A DNA stretch of 64,000 bases from Myxococcales bacterium (GCA_016794365.1 JAEUKB010000037.1:1-64000); one strand, 5' to 3'; counted from the first letter of the stretch, positions 1 through 9,864 are shown. The notes: a model not told the origin generated them from the sequence alone. Program-made: numbers and translations.

Positions 1-135
1 TCAGGAATGTCAGGAATGTCAGGAATGTCAGGAATGTCAGGAATGTCAGGAATGTCAGGAATGTCAGGAATGTCAGGAATGTCAGGAATGTCAGGAATGT
101 CAGGAATGTCAGGAATGTCAGGAATGTCAGGAATG
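1..135. repeat. 9-bp tandem repeat (minisatellite), at least 15 copies
   Basis: Fifteen uninterrupted copies of TCAGGAATG fill the first 135 bases. The array starts at the window edge, so its full length is unknown. The period is a multiple of three and all three plus-strand frames are open (Ser-Gly-Met, Gln-Glu-Cys or Arg-Asn-Val repeats), each stopping within about 25 bases after the array. It could therefore be the 3' end of a repeat-coding gene, but a non-coding VNTR is at least as likely. It lies beyond the 3' end of the minus-strand S9 peptidase. Bases 136-181 hold nothing recognisable. Confidence 0.95.
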
Positions 136-181
136 TGCAGATAAGAGGAGTTTGAAATGACTCTTATTGCAGTGTCCGCAG

Positions 182-2371
182 CTACTTTGCGAACGTGGTG
201 GCGCTTTCGAGGATCTTGGGATCGGGCCGCGTCCCGCCCAAGTAGCGACCCAGCCAGTCGAGCACCGTTCCGTACCACAGCCGAGTATGAAGCGGCTTGC
301 CAACCCAGTGATTTTCACCGGGAAACAGCAGCAGCCGCGACGGAACTTTGCGATTCTGAAGCGCCGTAAAGAGCTGTAGCGCTTGTCCTACGGGCACTCG
401 GTAGTCCCGCTCTCCCGCGATGACCAGCATCGGGGTCTTGAACTTATCGACGAAGCGCGACGGACTAAAGCGCTCGTGCTGATCGCTCTGCCAGGGATCG
501 CCGCCGAACTCCCAGCGAGGGAACCACTGCTCTTCGGTTTCACCCGCCATCGAGCGCAGATCGAACACGCCCGCATGACTGACCAGCGCCGCGTAGCGAT
601 CGGTGTGTCCGGCCAGCCAGTTGACCATGTAGCCGCCGTAGCTTGCGCCCGCTGCACCGATGCGCTTGGCGTCGATGTACGGCTGCTGCGCCAGCACATC
701 GGTCAGCTTCATCACATCGTCGTACGCTCTTCCGCCCCAGTCGCCCGACACCTGATCGACAAACTTTTGACCAAAGCCTTCCGAGCCGCGCGGGTTGGCC
801 AGCAGCACCACATAGCCCGCTCCCGCAAACAGCTGCGCATTCCAGCGCCAGTGCCACGCATCTTCCCACGCGCCTTGCGGTCCGCCGTGAATGATGACCA
901 CTGCCGGATACTTCTGCGTCGGAGTAAAGTCCGGTGGTGTGATGACGTGGCTGTGTAGCGTCAGTCCGTCTTGGCTGCGCGCAAACAGCTGGCTCGTCGG
1001 TCCGGGTCGCAGCTCCGACAGCACCGCATCGTTTTGCTTGGTCACCTGGCTGGCCGGTCCCGTCGCTTTGCCCATCGCGTCGAGATCGATGCGGAACACC
1101 TCCGGCGGACGCTGCAAGCTGCCCCGAGAGAAGTACAGCGCCGGACCGCTCTTGCCTCGGACAAGCTGTAGCTCGCTGGCATCGCCCTGACCCAGCTCGA
1201 CGGGAGCCTGCTGACCGCTGATGTCCACCGCCATGATGGCGCGACGGCCTTTGATGCTGGTGACAAAGTAAATGCGCTGGTTGTCGTCAGACCAAGCCAG
1301 CTCATGCGCCGATAGATCTACTTTTTCCGTCAGTGAGCGATACTGACCTGTGACGCGATCGTGCAGCCACACTTCCCAGCGATCGGCCTCGAAGCCAGCC
1401 CGTCGCTGCGCCAGATAGGCCAAGAATCGTCCATCGTGTGAAAAGCGCGGCGCGATGTCCGACGCCAGGTTCTTCGAGGTCAGGTTGCGCGGCTGTCCCG
1501 CCGGAACGAAGTCTTTGCCAAGCGGCACCGCCCACAGATCCGAGTTCGTTGACGAGGCCACATCGCGATCTCGGTTCTGGACAAAGACCAGCTCTTTTCC
1601 GTCGGGAGAGATCGCATACGGTTCGTCTCCGCCTCGGGCAATCGGCGGCGCGTCGAACTCACCCGGCGTCAGATCCACCGGCACCGCGACCGGCTGCGCC
1701 GCAGTGTCGGGAATCATCACCCGCAGCACATGCTTGCGCTTTCCGTCGAACCAGTCATCCCAGTGACGATAAAACAGTCGATCAGCGATGCGCGCTTGCA
1801 CGGGATTTTGTTCTTGTGCGGCGCTGCGCTTGCGATTGCACTCGTCTCCGACGGGTAGCGGGGGACAGTCCGCGAACACTTTGCTGGTAAAGACCAGGCC
1901 TTTTCCGTCGGGCGTCCACACCGGATCGCTGACTCCCGATGGAAGCGAGGTCAGCTTGCGCGCTTCTCCGCCGCCAATCGGCATCACATAGAGCTGCGGT
2001 GCGCCACCGTCGCGCGTCGAGACAAACGCCAGCTTGCTTGCACTCGGTGACAGACGCGGCGAAAAGTCTTGGCCTTCGCCTTTGCCGCTGTGCTCGGGGA
2101 ACGTAAACTGCTGCGCCGGACCTTGCGGAAGTCCCGTCTGCGACAGCGGCTGAGCCCAGATCGTAGCCTGCCAGCGATTTCCGTCGAGCCTGACCTGGGA
2201 CTGACTAAAAAACAGCAGCCGCTCGTCGGGTGTGACCTGTGGGTCCGACACGCGATACAGCCGCAGCATGTCATCGACGGTAAGCGGATGCGGAGCCGCC
2301 ACAGCCGCCTGGCCAAGCAGTCCGATGGAAAGACAAGCGAGTCGAGTGAGCAGACTGGAAGTTCGCCCCAT
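182..2371 (-). CDS. Exported S9-family prolyl oligopeptidase-like peptidase
   Basis: A 729-residue serine peptidase of the S9 (dipeptidyl aminopeptidase/acylaminoacyl-peptidase) group, expected to cleave short peptides in the periplasm. The N-terminus has a charged start and a hydrophobic stretch ending in AVAA, consistent with a Sec signal. A WD40-like beta-propeller follows (about residues 30-450), then an alpha/beta-hydrolase domain. The catalytic triad is visible: Ser577 in GASYGG, Asp656 in GERD and His688 in ENHW. The ATG at 2371 was preferred over an in-frame start at 2458 because only the shorter form puts the signal peptide at the N-terminus. It diverges from the kinase at 2570 across an AT-rich spacer. 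Confidence 0.93.
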   Translation of the reverse strand: MGRTSSLLTRLACLSIGLLGQAAVAAPHPLTVDDMLRLYRVSDPQVTPDERLLFFSQSQVRLDGNRWQATIWAQPLSQTGLPQGPAQQFTFPEHSGKGEGQDFSPRLSPSASKLAFVSTRDGGAPQLYVMPIGGGEARKLTSLPSGVSDPVWTPDGKGLVFTSKVFADCPPLPVGDECNRKRSAAQEQNPVQARIADRLFYRHWDDWFDGKRKHVLRVMIPDTAAQPVAVPVDLTPGEFDAPPIARGGDEPYAISPDGKELVFVQNRDRDVASSTNSDLWAVPLGKDFVPAGQPRNLTSKNLASDIAPRFSHDGRFLAYLAQRRAGFEADRWEVWLHDRVTGQYRSLTEKVDLSAHELAWSDDNQRIYFVTSIKGRRAIMAVDISGQQAPVELGQGDASELQLVRGKSGPALYFSRGSLQRPPEVFRIDLDAMGKATGPASQVTKQNDAVLSELRPGPTSQLFARSQDGLTLHSHVITPPDFTPTQKYPAVVIIHGGPQGAWEDAWHWRWNAQLFAGAGYVVLLANPRGSEGFGQKFVDQVSGDWGGRAYDDVMKLTDVLAQQPYIDAKRIGAAGASYGGYMVNWLAGHTDRYAALVSHAGVFDLRSMAGETEEQWFPRWEFGGDPWQSDQHERFSPSRFVDKFKTPMLVIAGERDYRVPVGQALQLFTALQNRKVPSRLLLFPGENHWVGKPLHTRLWYGTVLDWLGRYLGGTRPDPKILESATTFAK

Positions 2372-2569
2372 GGTTCGTTTGCGTCGGTTCAAAATCGAGT
2401 CCGAATTATGTGAGAAATTACAAAAAAAATGAATACTAAACACCTCAAGCTCTCCCAAAAGTCATGACATGCATCTACCTGTCTCGACACAAATCAAGTC
2501 AGTTCGGCAAAATCAATTCCAGCTATAATCCAGTTTCTAAATCGTATTTCAGATAACTAACTGAATGCG

Positions 2570-4009
2570 ATGAGCAGCTCTCAGGGGACCGTCGTGGACA
2601 AAAGGATTGGCCACTACCAAATCGTCCGCATGCTCGGTTCGGGCGGAATGGGGCAGGTCTTCGAGGCTGTGCACGATCAGATGAAGCGTCGTGCCGCGAT
2701 CAAGCTGCTGCACAAGCGCTTCGCCCACAACCGTCAGATCGCCACGCGCTTTTTGAACGAAGCCAAAGCGACCAGCATGGTCGAGCATCCCGGCATCGTT
2801 CACATCTATGAGTTCGGTCAGACCGACGACGGCACGGCCTTCATCGTGATGGAGTATCTCAGCGGAGAGACGCTCCGTCAGAGGCTCGACGCACAAGGCG
2901 GCAAGCTTCCGCCCGAAGCCGTGATGCGGCTGGGCCGTCAGATGGCGTCCGCTCTCCACGCCGCCCACGAAAAAAACATCGTTCACCGCGACTTGAAGCC
3001 GGTCAACGTGATGATTGTTCGGGATCCGGAGACGACGGGAGGCGAGCGCTCGAAGATTCTCGACTTTGGGCTGGCCAAGATCATCGAGCCCGAGGGTGGC
3101 GAAGGGATTACCAACACGGGAACGATCCTCGGGACGCCGGCTTATATGGCGCCCGAGCAGTGCAAGAGCGCGCGCGCGGCGGACCCCAAGAGCGATGTCT
3201 ATTCGCTCGGTGTGATCTTTTACGAGATGCTCAGCAGCGAGATCCCGTTTGATGCGGACACCGACGCGGAGCTGTTGTCAAAGCACATGTTTGCCGATCC
3301 GCCGCCGCTTTTGTCGAAAGCGCCGAACTGTGGGGTGGCGCTCGCGGCGCTGGTCCATCGCATGCTCGACAAAGACTCCGTCAGTCGTCCGTCGGCAGGT
3401 GAGGTCGCAAGTGAGCTTCAGCAGCTCTACGGCGCGGGTTCGCTGAGCACGTCCAGCAATGCCGTCGTGGTCGCACCGGCCAGCGATGGTTCGTCTCGAC
3501 GAAATGTGGTCAAGGATGTCGCTACTGCGCGGGCCACCGACGGAGTACCGCAAGAAGTGGTGGTGCATGAGCCGACCGCCAAGACCGAGCGCTTGGCTGC
3601 GGTTCCGTCACGCTCGGGACGCGCGAGCTTGTGGTTTGTGCTGTCGGTGATCTTGTGTGGAACGCTCGGTGCGGTGGCCTGGCAGATCAAGGGCCAAGCG
3701 CTCTACGCGGAGCTGACGAAGAAGCCGCCGGTTCGGCTCTCGATCGCGAGCATTCCCGCCGAAGCAGAGGTAATCGACGAGAACGGACAGTCGCTCGGGA
3801 AGACGCCGCTTGCACTCGAGCGTCCCGCCGGGCCTGGTGTCGTGATGCTGACGCTGCGACTTGCGGGCCATCGCGACAAGCTGCTGGAGCTGCCACTTTC
3901 GACCGATGTTGCGACGACGGAGCGACTCGATCCACTTCCACTTCCCCAGGCTTCAGAATCGACCGACGCATCGGTGTCAGACTTGCCAGCGCCGCCCAGC
4001 GCGGACTAA
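2570..4009 (+). CDS. Membrane-anchored Hanks-type Ser/Thr protein kinase with C-terminal PEGA-like domain
   Basis: A 479-residue protein. The kinase domain (about residues 15-285) has every catalytic element: glycine loop LGSGGMGQV (22-30), Lys45, HRDLKPVNV with catalytic Asp141, DFG Asp165 and the TPAYMAPE activation segment. A Ser/Ala-rich linker leads to one membrane helix (about 353-372), then an extracytoplasmic domain resembling PEGA, a beta-rich surface or envelope-associated module. The topology (kinase inside, sensor outside) is that of a transmembrane sensor kinase. No strong Shine-Dalgarno sequence precedes the start. It lies just upstream of the rpmH promoter. The substrate is unknown. 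Confidence 0.92.
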   Translation: MSSSQGTVVDKRIGHYQIVRMLGSGGMGQVFEAVHDQMKRRAAIKLLHKRFAHNRQIATRFLNEAKATSMVEHPGIVHIYEFGQTDDGTAFIVMEYLSGETLRQRLDAQGGKLPPEAVMRLGRQMASALHAAHEKNIVHRDLKPVNVMIVRDPETTGGERSKILDFGLAKIIEPEGGEGITNTGTILGTPAYMAPEQCKSARAADPKSDVYSLGVIFYEMLSSEIPFDADTDAELLSKHMFADPPPLLSKAPNCGVALAALVHRMLDKDSVSRPSAGEVASELQQLYGAGSLSTSSNAVVVAPASDGSSRRNVVKDVATARATDGVPQEVVVHEPTAKTERLAAVPSRSGRASLWFVLSVILCGTLGAVAWQIKGQALYAELTKKPPVRLSIASIPAEAEVIDENGQSLGKTPLALERPAGPGVVMLTLRLAGHRDKLLELPLSTDVATTERLDPLPLPQASESTDASVSDLPAPPSAD

Positions 4010-4101
4010 ACAGGCTGACCGCAAGGTGAATCTGTCCACACAATGAGCCAGCGCGCTGTGTGTCCGTGCGCGACACGGAAGACCGCGAGCGCTTGCGACG
4101 C

Positions 4102-4131
4102 TTGACAGGCGAACGTGCGGTCTGATACCTA
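4102..4131 (+). promoter_or_regulatory. Putative sigma70-type promoter of the rpmH-rnpA-yidD-yidC-mnmE operon
   Basis: A perfect -35 hexamer TTGACA (4102-4107) is followed after 18 bases by TACCTA (4126-4131), preceded by TG at 4123-4124 as in an extended -10. It lies 66 bases upstream of the rpmH start. This is an assignment by consensus only. Confidence 0.5.
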
Positions 4132-4197
4132 GCTTTGTCTCATTGCCCTAACCCAAGGGCCTGTTTTCCCGCGAAAATTTCGTACAAGGAGATCGCT

Positions 4198-4347
4198 GTG
4201 AAGCGTACCTATCAGCCTCACAACATTCGTCGTAAGCGCACCCACGGGTTCCGTGCCCGTATGGCCACTCTCGGTGGTCGTCTCGTCCTCAACAACCGTC
4301 GCCGCAAGGGTCGCAAGCGCCTGACCGTCAAGGTTGCCTCGAAGTAA
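4198..4347 (+). CDS. rpmH: 50S ribosomal protein L34
   Basis: A 49-residue, very basic protein starting [14 protein letters not shown] and ending VKVASK, the full-length L34 family pattern including the GFRARM core. It is a structural component of the large ribosomal subunit. The GTG at 4198 is chosen because AAGGAG at 4186-4191 is correctly spaced and the family starts MKRTYQP. It heads the conserved rpmH-rnpA-yidD-yidC-mnmE gene order. Confidence 0.97.
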   Translation: MKRTYQPHNIRRKRTHGFRARMATLGGRLVLNNRRRKGRKRLTVKVASK

Positions 4348-4377
4348 CCAGGCTGTCGCGTCCGCGCCGCGTCGCTC

Positions 4378-4758
4378 TTGTCTTCGCTCACTTCGCCGTC
4401 TTCGCCCGGCTGGTCGTTTCCCAAAGCCGAGCGCATCCGCAAGCGTCCCGACTTCGTCCGCATCCAAGGAGAAGGTCGCAAGGTCGTTACCAAACACCTG
4501 TTGGCCTTCTATCAGTTCGCGAGCGATCGTCCGCCCCGCTTGGGGATTACCGCGTCACGCAAAGTCGGTGGTGCCGTCGAGCGCAATCGCGTAAAGCGTC
4601 TGCTGCGGGAAGCGTTTCGTCTTCACAAGCACGAGCTACCGCCAGGTTTGGAGCTGGTGCTGATTGCCAAGCCACATGCCAAAGACGCGACGTTTTCGGT
4701 GCTGTGCGACGAGCTAACCGAAGTTCGACTCCGCATCCGTAGTCCGCGACTGTCCTAA
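4378..4758 (+). CDS. rnpA: Ribonuclease P protein component
   Basis: A 126-residue basic protein. It is the protein subunit of RNase P, which assists the catalytic RNA in trimming tRNA 5' leaders. The signature [10 protein letters not shown] helix is present after the [14 protein letters not shown] strand. The only credible in-frame start is TTG at 4378, giving a Ser/Pro-rich extension of about 15 residues before the conserved core ([12 protein letters not shown]). The start is uncertain. It follows rpmH by 30 bases, as in most bacteria. Confidence 0.93.
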   Translation: MSSLTSPSSPGWSFPKAERIRKRPDFVRIQGEGRKVVTKHLLAFYQFASDRPPRLGITASRKVGGAVERNRVKRLLREAFRLHKHELPPGLELVLIAKPHAKDATFSVLCDELTEVRLRIRSPRLS

Positions 4759-4772
4759 CTGATTTCATCGTC

Positions 4773-5099
4773 ATGCCCGAGTCTTCCGCTTGCCAGACAA
4801 CGTGTTCGCTCTTGCCGTCTGGGACGGAGCAGGTAGTCTTGCCTCGCATGTCGTCGAATCGGCTGCTGCCCAGCGTCGCTCGCCTTTTCACCGGACTCAT
4901 CGGCTTGTATCAGCGCTTCTTTTCGACGGCGCTGGCGCTGCTGTCGGGCTCGGGCTGCCGCTTTTATCCGACCTGTTCGGAATACGCCCGACTCGCCATT
5001 GCCGAGCACGGTGCGCTAAGAGGTAGCCAGATGGCGCTGCTTCGGCTATGTCGCTGTCACCCATTTCATCCCGGCGGTTATGACCCGCCGCACCGCTAG
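4773..5099 (+). CDS. yidD: Membrane protein insertion efficiency factor YidD
   Basis: A small protein thought to assist YidC-mediated membrane insertion. Family signatures are clear: [11 protein letters not shown] followed by [14 protein letters not shown] near the C-terminus. The full frame gives 108 residues. An internal ATG at 4848 would give 83 residues, closer to the usual 70-90, and may be the true start; neither start has a convincing Shine-Dalgarno sequence. It sits between rnpA and yidC as usual. Confidence 0.9.
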   Translation: MPESSACQTTCSLLPSGTEQVVLPRMSSNRLLPSVARLFTGLIGLYQRFFSTALALLSGSGCRFYPTCSEYARLAIAEHGALRGSQMALLRLCRCHPFHPGGYDPPHR

Positions 5100-5113
5100 G
5101 AGCATTTGTCCTC

Positions 5114-6904
5114 ATGAACCAGGAAAGACGGGCCATGCTGGCCATCGGGCTGTGCTTGGTCGTGGTGGTGGCTTGGTCGATGCTGACCGGCTTCTTCCAG
5201 AAGAAAGCGACGCCCGGAAATAGCGCGAATCAGACGGCGACCGCAGCAAGTGGTCAGCCGACGCAGCCCGGAGCGCCACAAGCGACAGCTCCGACGGCGC
5301 CTCCGCTTGAGGAAGTGCGTCGAGTCGTTGAGCAGCCAGGGCTGTATCGCGTCGAAGTGACCAGCCGAGGCGCAGCGCTGACCAAGTTTGAGCTGCTCGA
5401 CCAGAAGATGTGGAGCCGCGACATTCGCTGGCTGACGCTGAAAAATGGCCAGCCGGTTCAGGAAGTGCGCAGTCAGGACGGACCGACCAACCTGCTGACG
5501 AGCTATCGTCCGTCGCTGCTGGTTCGACTTCCCGAGAGTGGTGTGTCGCTGCCAGAGCCCGCAGATCAGCAGCCGTATGTCCTTGCTGCCGACGAGACGC
5601 TGCCCGATCAGACCCGCAAGCTGAGCTTTGTGCTCGATCTGCCGGATGTGAAGGTCGTCAAGACGTTTTCGTTTCCGCCGAAGAGCTTGCAGATTGGCTT
5701 TGTCGTCGATGTGGAAAACAAAAAGAGCGCGCCGGTCAACCATCACCTCGAAGTCGGACTAGAGGGCTACCAAGATCCGACGCAGAAGACCGGAATGTTT
5801 TCGCCGCGCGTCGTGCAAAACGAAGTGCTGTGGGACAAAGCGGGCAAGCGTCACAGCTTGAACCTGGAAGCGCTGCTCGAAAACAAGACCGACGCCGAGG
5901 ATCTACGCGGCGGACTGCGCTGGCTGGGCATTGCGCAGCAGTATTTCATCGTCGGACTCGGGATGCCGTTTGGCGCGCAGGTCGGCGACAAGCAGGCCAA
6001 AGCGAAGGCGGATGCAAATGGCGCGATCGCTGCGTCGGTGGTGTTTAGCGATCAGCTCCTGCAAGCCGGTCAGAAGGTGAGCTATCCGTTTACGCTCTAC
6101 GTCGGTCCGAAGCAGCCGGAGGCGCTGGATGCCGTGACGGTGAACGGTCAGACCGTCGGAATGTCGTCGGCGATTGAGTACACCTGGGGCTTGGGGATGA
6201 TTGCACGGCCTCTGTTGTGGATTCTTCGTCAGTTTTTCCACATGAGCGGCTCGTGGGCGATTGCGATCGTGCTGCTGACGCTGTTTGTGAAGCTGGCGAT
6301 GCTGTGGCCGTCGCTCAAAGCGATGAAGTCAGCGAAGGCGATGCAAGAGCTGAAGCCGAAGATGGATGCGCTCAAGCTCAAGTTTCCTCGTGACGATCAG
6401 CGCAACGAGCTGAACATGGCGATCTTGCAGCTTCAGCGCGAGCACGGAGTGAGTCCGCTCGGTGGCTGTCTGCCGATCCTGCTGCAGATGCCGATCTGGG
6501 TGTCGCTCTACTCGATGCTGGGCAATGCGGTGGAGCTGTATCGCGTCCGGCTGTGGTGGATTTCCGATATGACCGCGTCGGATCCGTACTTTGTGCTGCC
6601 GCTGCTGACGGGCGTACTGATGTTCTTGCAGACCAAGCAGTCAGCCAAGACGACGCCGGTTGATCCGCAGATGAAGATGGTCACGACGATGATGCCGATC
6701 ATGTTCACCGTGTTCAGCATCTTTTTGCCCGCAGGACTGACGCTGTACATCTTGACGAACACAGTGCTCGGCATGGTGCAGCAGGAAGTCATCAACCGCG
6801 TAAACGGAACCGCGACGAGCAAGTCCGCGCCAGCGGTGGAAGTCATCGACGCGCCGGGCAAGAAGCCGTCCGGTGCCAAGAAGTCGTCGAGCAAGAAGAA
6901 GTAA
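5114..6904 (+). CDS. yidC: Membrane protein insertase YidC
   Basis: A 596-residue inner-membrane insertase that integrates and folds membrane proteins with or without SecYEG. The Gram-negative architecture is complete: N-terminal signal-anchor (about residues 7-26), Ala/Pro/Thr-rich linker, large periplasmic P1 domain (about 65-340), then the conserved five-helix insertase core with its cytoplasmic basic hairpin. It ends in a Lys/Ser-rich tail, which is thought to contact ribosomes in some bacteria. It is 6 bases upstream of mnmE, so the two are probably co-transcribed. The jag gene often found between them is absent. Confidence 0.97.
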   Translation: MNQERRAMLAIGLCLVVVVAWSMLTGFFQKKATPGNSANQTATAASGQPTQPGAPQATAPTAPPLEEVRRVVEQPGLYRVEVTSRGAALTKFELLDQKMWSRDIRWLTLKNGQPVQEVRSQDGPTNLLTSYRPSLLVRLPESGVSLPEPADQQPYVLAADETLPDQTRKLSFVLDLPDVKVVKTFSFPPKSLQIGFVVDVENKKSAPVNHHLEVGLEGYQDPTQKTGMFSPRVVQNEVLWDKAGKRHSLNLEALLENKTDAEDLRGGLRWLGIAQQYFIVGLGMPFGAQVGDKQAKAKADANGAIAASVVFSDQLLQAGQKVSYPFTLYVGPKQPEALDAVTVNGQTVGMSSAIEYTWGLGMIARPLLWILRQFFHMSGSWAIAIVLLTLFVKLAMLWPSLKAMKSAKAMQELKPKMDALKLKFPRDDQRNELNMAILQLQREHGVSPLGGCLPILLQMPIWVSLYSMLGNAVELYRVRLWWISDMTASDPYFVLPLLTGVLMFLQTKQSAKTTPVDPQMKMVTTMMPIMFTVFSIFLPAGLTLYILTNTVLGMVQQEVINRVNGTATSKSAPAVEVIDAPGKKPSGAKKSSSKKK

Positions 6905-6910
6905 CCCACC

Positions 6911-8257
6911 GTGGCCTCGCCCACCATCTGCGCCATCGCCTCGGGTATCGGCGGTGGCATCGGCATCATTCGCATCAGTGGCTCGCAGGCGATTCAGACG
7001 GCACAGCGCATCTTGTCGCCGTGGCCCGTCGAGATCGAGAGTCATCGACTGTATTACGGCCACGTGATCGCGCCTGAGTCGTCGGAAGTCATCGATCAAG
7101 TGCTGTTTGTGCTGATGCGCGGACCGCGATCGTATACCGGCGAAGATGTCATCGAGATTCACGGCCACGGTGGACAGGTGACGCTGCGGCGGATCATCGA
7201 GGTGTGTCTTTCCGTCGGAGCACGCTCGGCAGAGCCTGGCGAGTTTACGCGGCGTGCCTTCTTGGCTGGCAAGCTGGATCTGACGCGGGCCGAGGCGGTG
7301 GCATCGCTGCTCGGGGCTCAGTCGGTGCAAGCGGCTCGGCAAGCAACGCGGCAGCTCGGTGGAGAGCTGGGGGCGCGGCTGAGTCAGCAGCGACGGCAAG
7401 TCACGGCGCTGCTCGGGGAGCTGGAAGGGCTGCTCGATTTTCCGGATCTCGACGAAGATGCAGCGATTTTGGGACGGATTCGCGCCAAGCTGTCTGAGCT
7501 ATATGCGCAGCTTTCGTCGCTGGGTCTTAGCTTTCGCGCCGGTGGCAAAGCGCTGTCGTCGGGGCTGGAGCTGGCTTTGCTTGGGCGAACCAACGCGGGC
7601 AAGTCGAGCTTGGTCAATGCGCTGTCGGGAAGTGAGCGTGTGCTCGTCGATGCCAAGCCGGGAACGACGCGCGACTTCGTCGAAGTGAAGGCCGAGTGGG
7701 ACGGAGTTCCGGTGACGCTCATCGATACAGCAGGGGAGCGCGCCGACAAAAGTGAGCTGGAAGAGCAAGGTCTGCGGCTCGGCCAGCGTCGCTACAGCGG
7801 TGCCGATCTGGCGCTAATCGTGGTCGATGGCAAGCTCGGGCTGGGACCGGAAGAACAAGGGCTCATCTCGTCGCTGCCAGCGTCCTTGCCATACCTTGTG
7901 GTGTGGAACAAAACCGATCAGGTGGGCTGTCTGCCGGTGCCGACGGATGCGGTCGGGGTGAGCGCGCTCAATGGCTGGGGTCTCGACGTGCTGCGAAAGC
8001 GAGTGCTGGCGCGGCTGGCGGGCAGTGTGACGGCGCAAGATGAGCTGGTGGTGACGAGCGCTCGACAGGCCGAAGGTCTGCGCTTGGCTGCCGAAGCACT
8101 GGCGCGCGCGGAACAGGTCATCGCAAGCGGTTGTGCCGTCGAGATGGCTGCGTCAGAGCTTCGCATTGCTGGCGCTCGACTGGGAGAGCTGACGGGCGAA
8201 GAAGTCACCGACGCTGTGCTGGACGCAATCTTTTCGCGATTCTGCGTCGGGAAATAG
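6911..8257 (+). CDS. mnmE: tRNA modification GTPase MnmE (TrmE)
   Basis: A 448-residue GTPase that, with MnmG, installs the (carboxymethyl)aminomethyl group on wobble U34 of certain tRNAs. The N-terminal folate-binding domain is followed by a central helical domain with an embedded G domain: G1 GRTNAGKSS (225-233), TTRD (252-255), DTAG (272-275) and NKTD (333-336). The C-terminus FCVGK matches the family FCIGK motif with the catalytic Cys. The start is GTG, 6 bases after the yidC stop. MnmG is not in this window. Confidence 0.97.
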   Translation: MASPTICAIASGIGGGIGIIRISGSQAIQTAQRILSPWPVEIESHRLYYGHVIAPESSEVIDQVLFVLMRGPRSYTGEDVIEIHGHGGQVTLRRIIEVCLSVGARSAEPGEFTRRAFLAGKLDLTRAEAVASLLGAQSVQAARQATRQLGGELGARLSQQRRQVTALLGELEGLLDFPDLDEDAAILGRIRAKLSELYAQLSSLGLSFRAGGKALSSGLELALLGRTNAGKSSLVNALSGSERVLVDAKPGTTRDFVEVKAEWDGVPVTLIDTAGERADKSELEEQGLRLGQRRYSGADLALIVVDGKLGLGPEEQGLISSLPASLPYLVVWNKTDQVGCLPVPTDAVGVSALNGWGLDVLRKRVLARLAGSVTAQDELVVTSARQAEGLRLAAEALARAEQVIASGCAVEMAASELRIAGARLGELTGEEVTDAVLDAIFSRFCVGK

Positions 8258-8349
8258 CCCACAGCCTACGGCGTTGACCGCGCGACAAAACCTGCCAAGT
8301 CTCCGCAAAAGCCAAGTAACATAACCAGTTACGCTGCGAAGGGGGCTTG

Positions 8350-9855
8350 ATGACGCAGGGGGGACTGCGGGCCGTCGGCTGGTCGGCTCTGTGCTTGATG
8401 TTGTTGCTGAGCGGTTGTGCGCGATCGCTGGTTTCGCCCGTCGCTGTTTCGCCGAGCGCGCAATCAGCGAGTGGCTCGGGTCGCAGCCGCTTCTTCGTTC
8501 GTCTGGAAGTGCGTAGCTCGGAAGCGCTGGTGGACTACAACTTTTCGGGGAAGGAGCTGAGCGACTGGGGTCCGCGTCTGTCGCTGGCGCTGGATGAATC
8601 GCTCGGGCCGGAGTCTGTGGCGCAGACGATCATCGCGCAAGTGACGCTGCATCGAGATCGCGAAGCTTCCGTCGAGCTGTCGGCGAGCCCGGTGCTTTCT
8701 TCGGCGCTGTCGCAGCGGCTTGTTCGCTCACTTCGCGAGAGCGCACCGCCGAAGACCAAGCTGGTGGATTTTACGCTGCGGGTGGTGGCCAAAGTGGGCG
8801 CGGGATCTCCCGACGGAGAGTCAGCGTGTCTGCCGAAGCTTTTGTCTCCGCATGAAAAGCGCTTGGCCGAGCTACAGGCAGCGACGCTCGGGCAGCGACT
8901 TCAGATCTTGCAGGCTTGGTCAGAGCAAGAAGTGCTTCCGGTGCTGACGGCTGCGATGCAAGCGGCAGAGCCGGACTTTCCCGGTGTGCGCGGCGTCGGG
9001 ACGCTGCTTCAACGTGAGCGCAAGCACGGTCCGGTGAGCCAACTTCTCGACGGAAGCATGCTGTACTGGCGCGGTCTGTTGGAGATGTCGCCGGGCAATC
9101 CGCTGCTGCTGTCGTCGCGGCTGTTTCTGTACCTTGCCCGGGGAGAGCTGGATCTGACGCGGCTGTACATGAAGCCGATTTACTACTTTGCGAAGAGCGA
9201 CAACCTGGCGCACGACTATCTGGAGCAGCTGCGCGACTATTTGATCGCGTTTTATGATTCGCTCGATGCGCGGATTCGCGTCGGTGTTGCACTTCATGAT
9301 GAGTCGCGCTTCGACGATGCGATCTCGCTGTACGACGGGATCTTGCGCGACTATCCGTGCTCGGCGCTGGCGCTGTACGAGCGCTGGTTTGCCAAAAACG
9401 AAAAAGAGCTGCGTCCGGGGTCTGCGCAGGCTGGCTCGTCGCTGGATGAGTGGGAACAGGTGCGCTCGGACGTGTTTCGCTGCAATCCGATGTTCGAGAT
9501 CGACGCGGTGTCCGTAAATGAACAGCGACGGCAGCAGATGATGCGACGGCTGGCGCTACGTGCGCTGTGGAAAGACCGTCGCAGCGAGGGTGAAGACTAC
9601 CTACGCTATGCCGATATTGCGCTCGATCTGGGTGAATATGGCCTGGCTGCGCACCTGTACTTTTTGATCGGGACGGGACTTTCGGCTCGCGCGTACGGTG
9701 ATCGCAACGTGCTGGCGCACTTTCTGTATTCCGTCGAAAAGCTGGGCGTGACCGAGCTAAAGACGCTGTTCAAAGGCGATCATCAGCGAGACTTTGCGGA
9801 CATTGACAAGCAGCGTGCAGCTCGTCTGCGTGGCGACGGAAAGCTTGCGAACTAG
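8350..9855 (+). CDS. Lipoprotein with TPR-like helical repeats, function unknown
   Basis: A 501-residue protein with a lipoprotein signal (hydrophobic h-region ending LLSGC), so probably membrane-anchored. The first 150 residues are beta-rich. The rest is helical and resembles tetratricopeptide repeats (for example around FDDAISLYDGILRDYP). I recognise no enzyme motif. The ATG at 8350 is preferred over TTG three bases earlier because of the GGGGG upstream. It converges with the oxidoreductase at 9865. A scaffold role is possible but not shown. Confidence 0.8.
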   Translation: MTQGGLRAVGWSALCLMLLLSGCARSLVSPVAVSPSAQSASGSGRSRFFVRLEVRSSEALVDYNFSGKELSDWGPRLSLALDESLGPESVAQTIIAQVTLHRDREASVELSASPVLSSALSQRLVRSLRESAPPKTKLVDFTLRVVAKVGAGSPDGESACLPKLLSPHEKRLAELQAATLGQRLQILQAWSEQEVLPVLTAAMQAAEPDFPGVRGVGTLLQRERKHGPVSQLLDGSMLYWRGLLEMSPGNPLLLSSRLFLYLARGELDLTRLYMKPIYYFAKSDNLAHDYLEQLRDYLIAFYDSLDARIRVGVALHDESRFDDAISLYDGILRDYPCSALALYERWFAKNEKELRPGSAQAGSSLDEWEQVRSDVFRCNPMFEIDAVSVNEQRRQQMMRRLALRALWKDRRSEGEDYLRYADIALDLGEYGLAAHLYFLIGTGLSARAYGDRNVLAHFLYSVEKLGVTELKTLFKGDHQRDFADIDKQRAARLRGDGKLAN

Positions 9856-9864
9856 TCTGCGGGG

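Noticed and set aside
1..135. CRISPR array
   Set aside because: The units are 9 bp head-to-tail without spacers.
4010..4197. oriC next to rpmH
   Set aside because: Only one weak DnaA-box-like word (CTGTCCACA near 4035) and no dnaA gene; a perfect TTATCCACA at 22337-22345 is isolated inside a gene.
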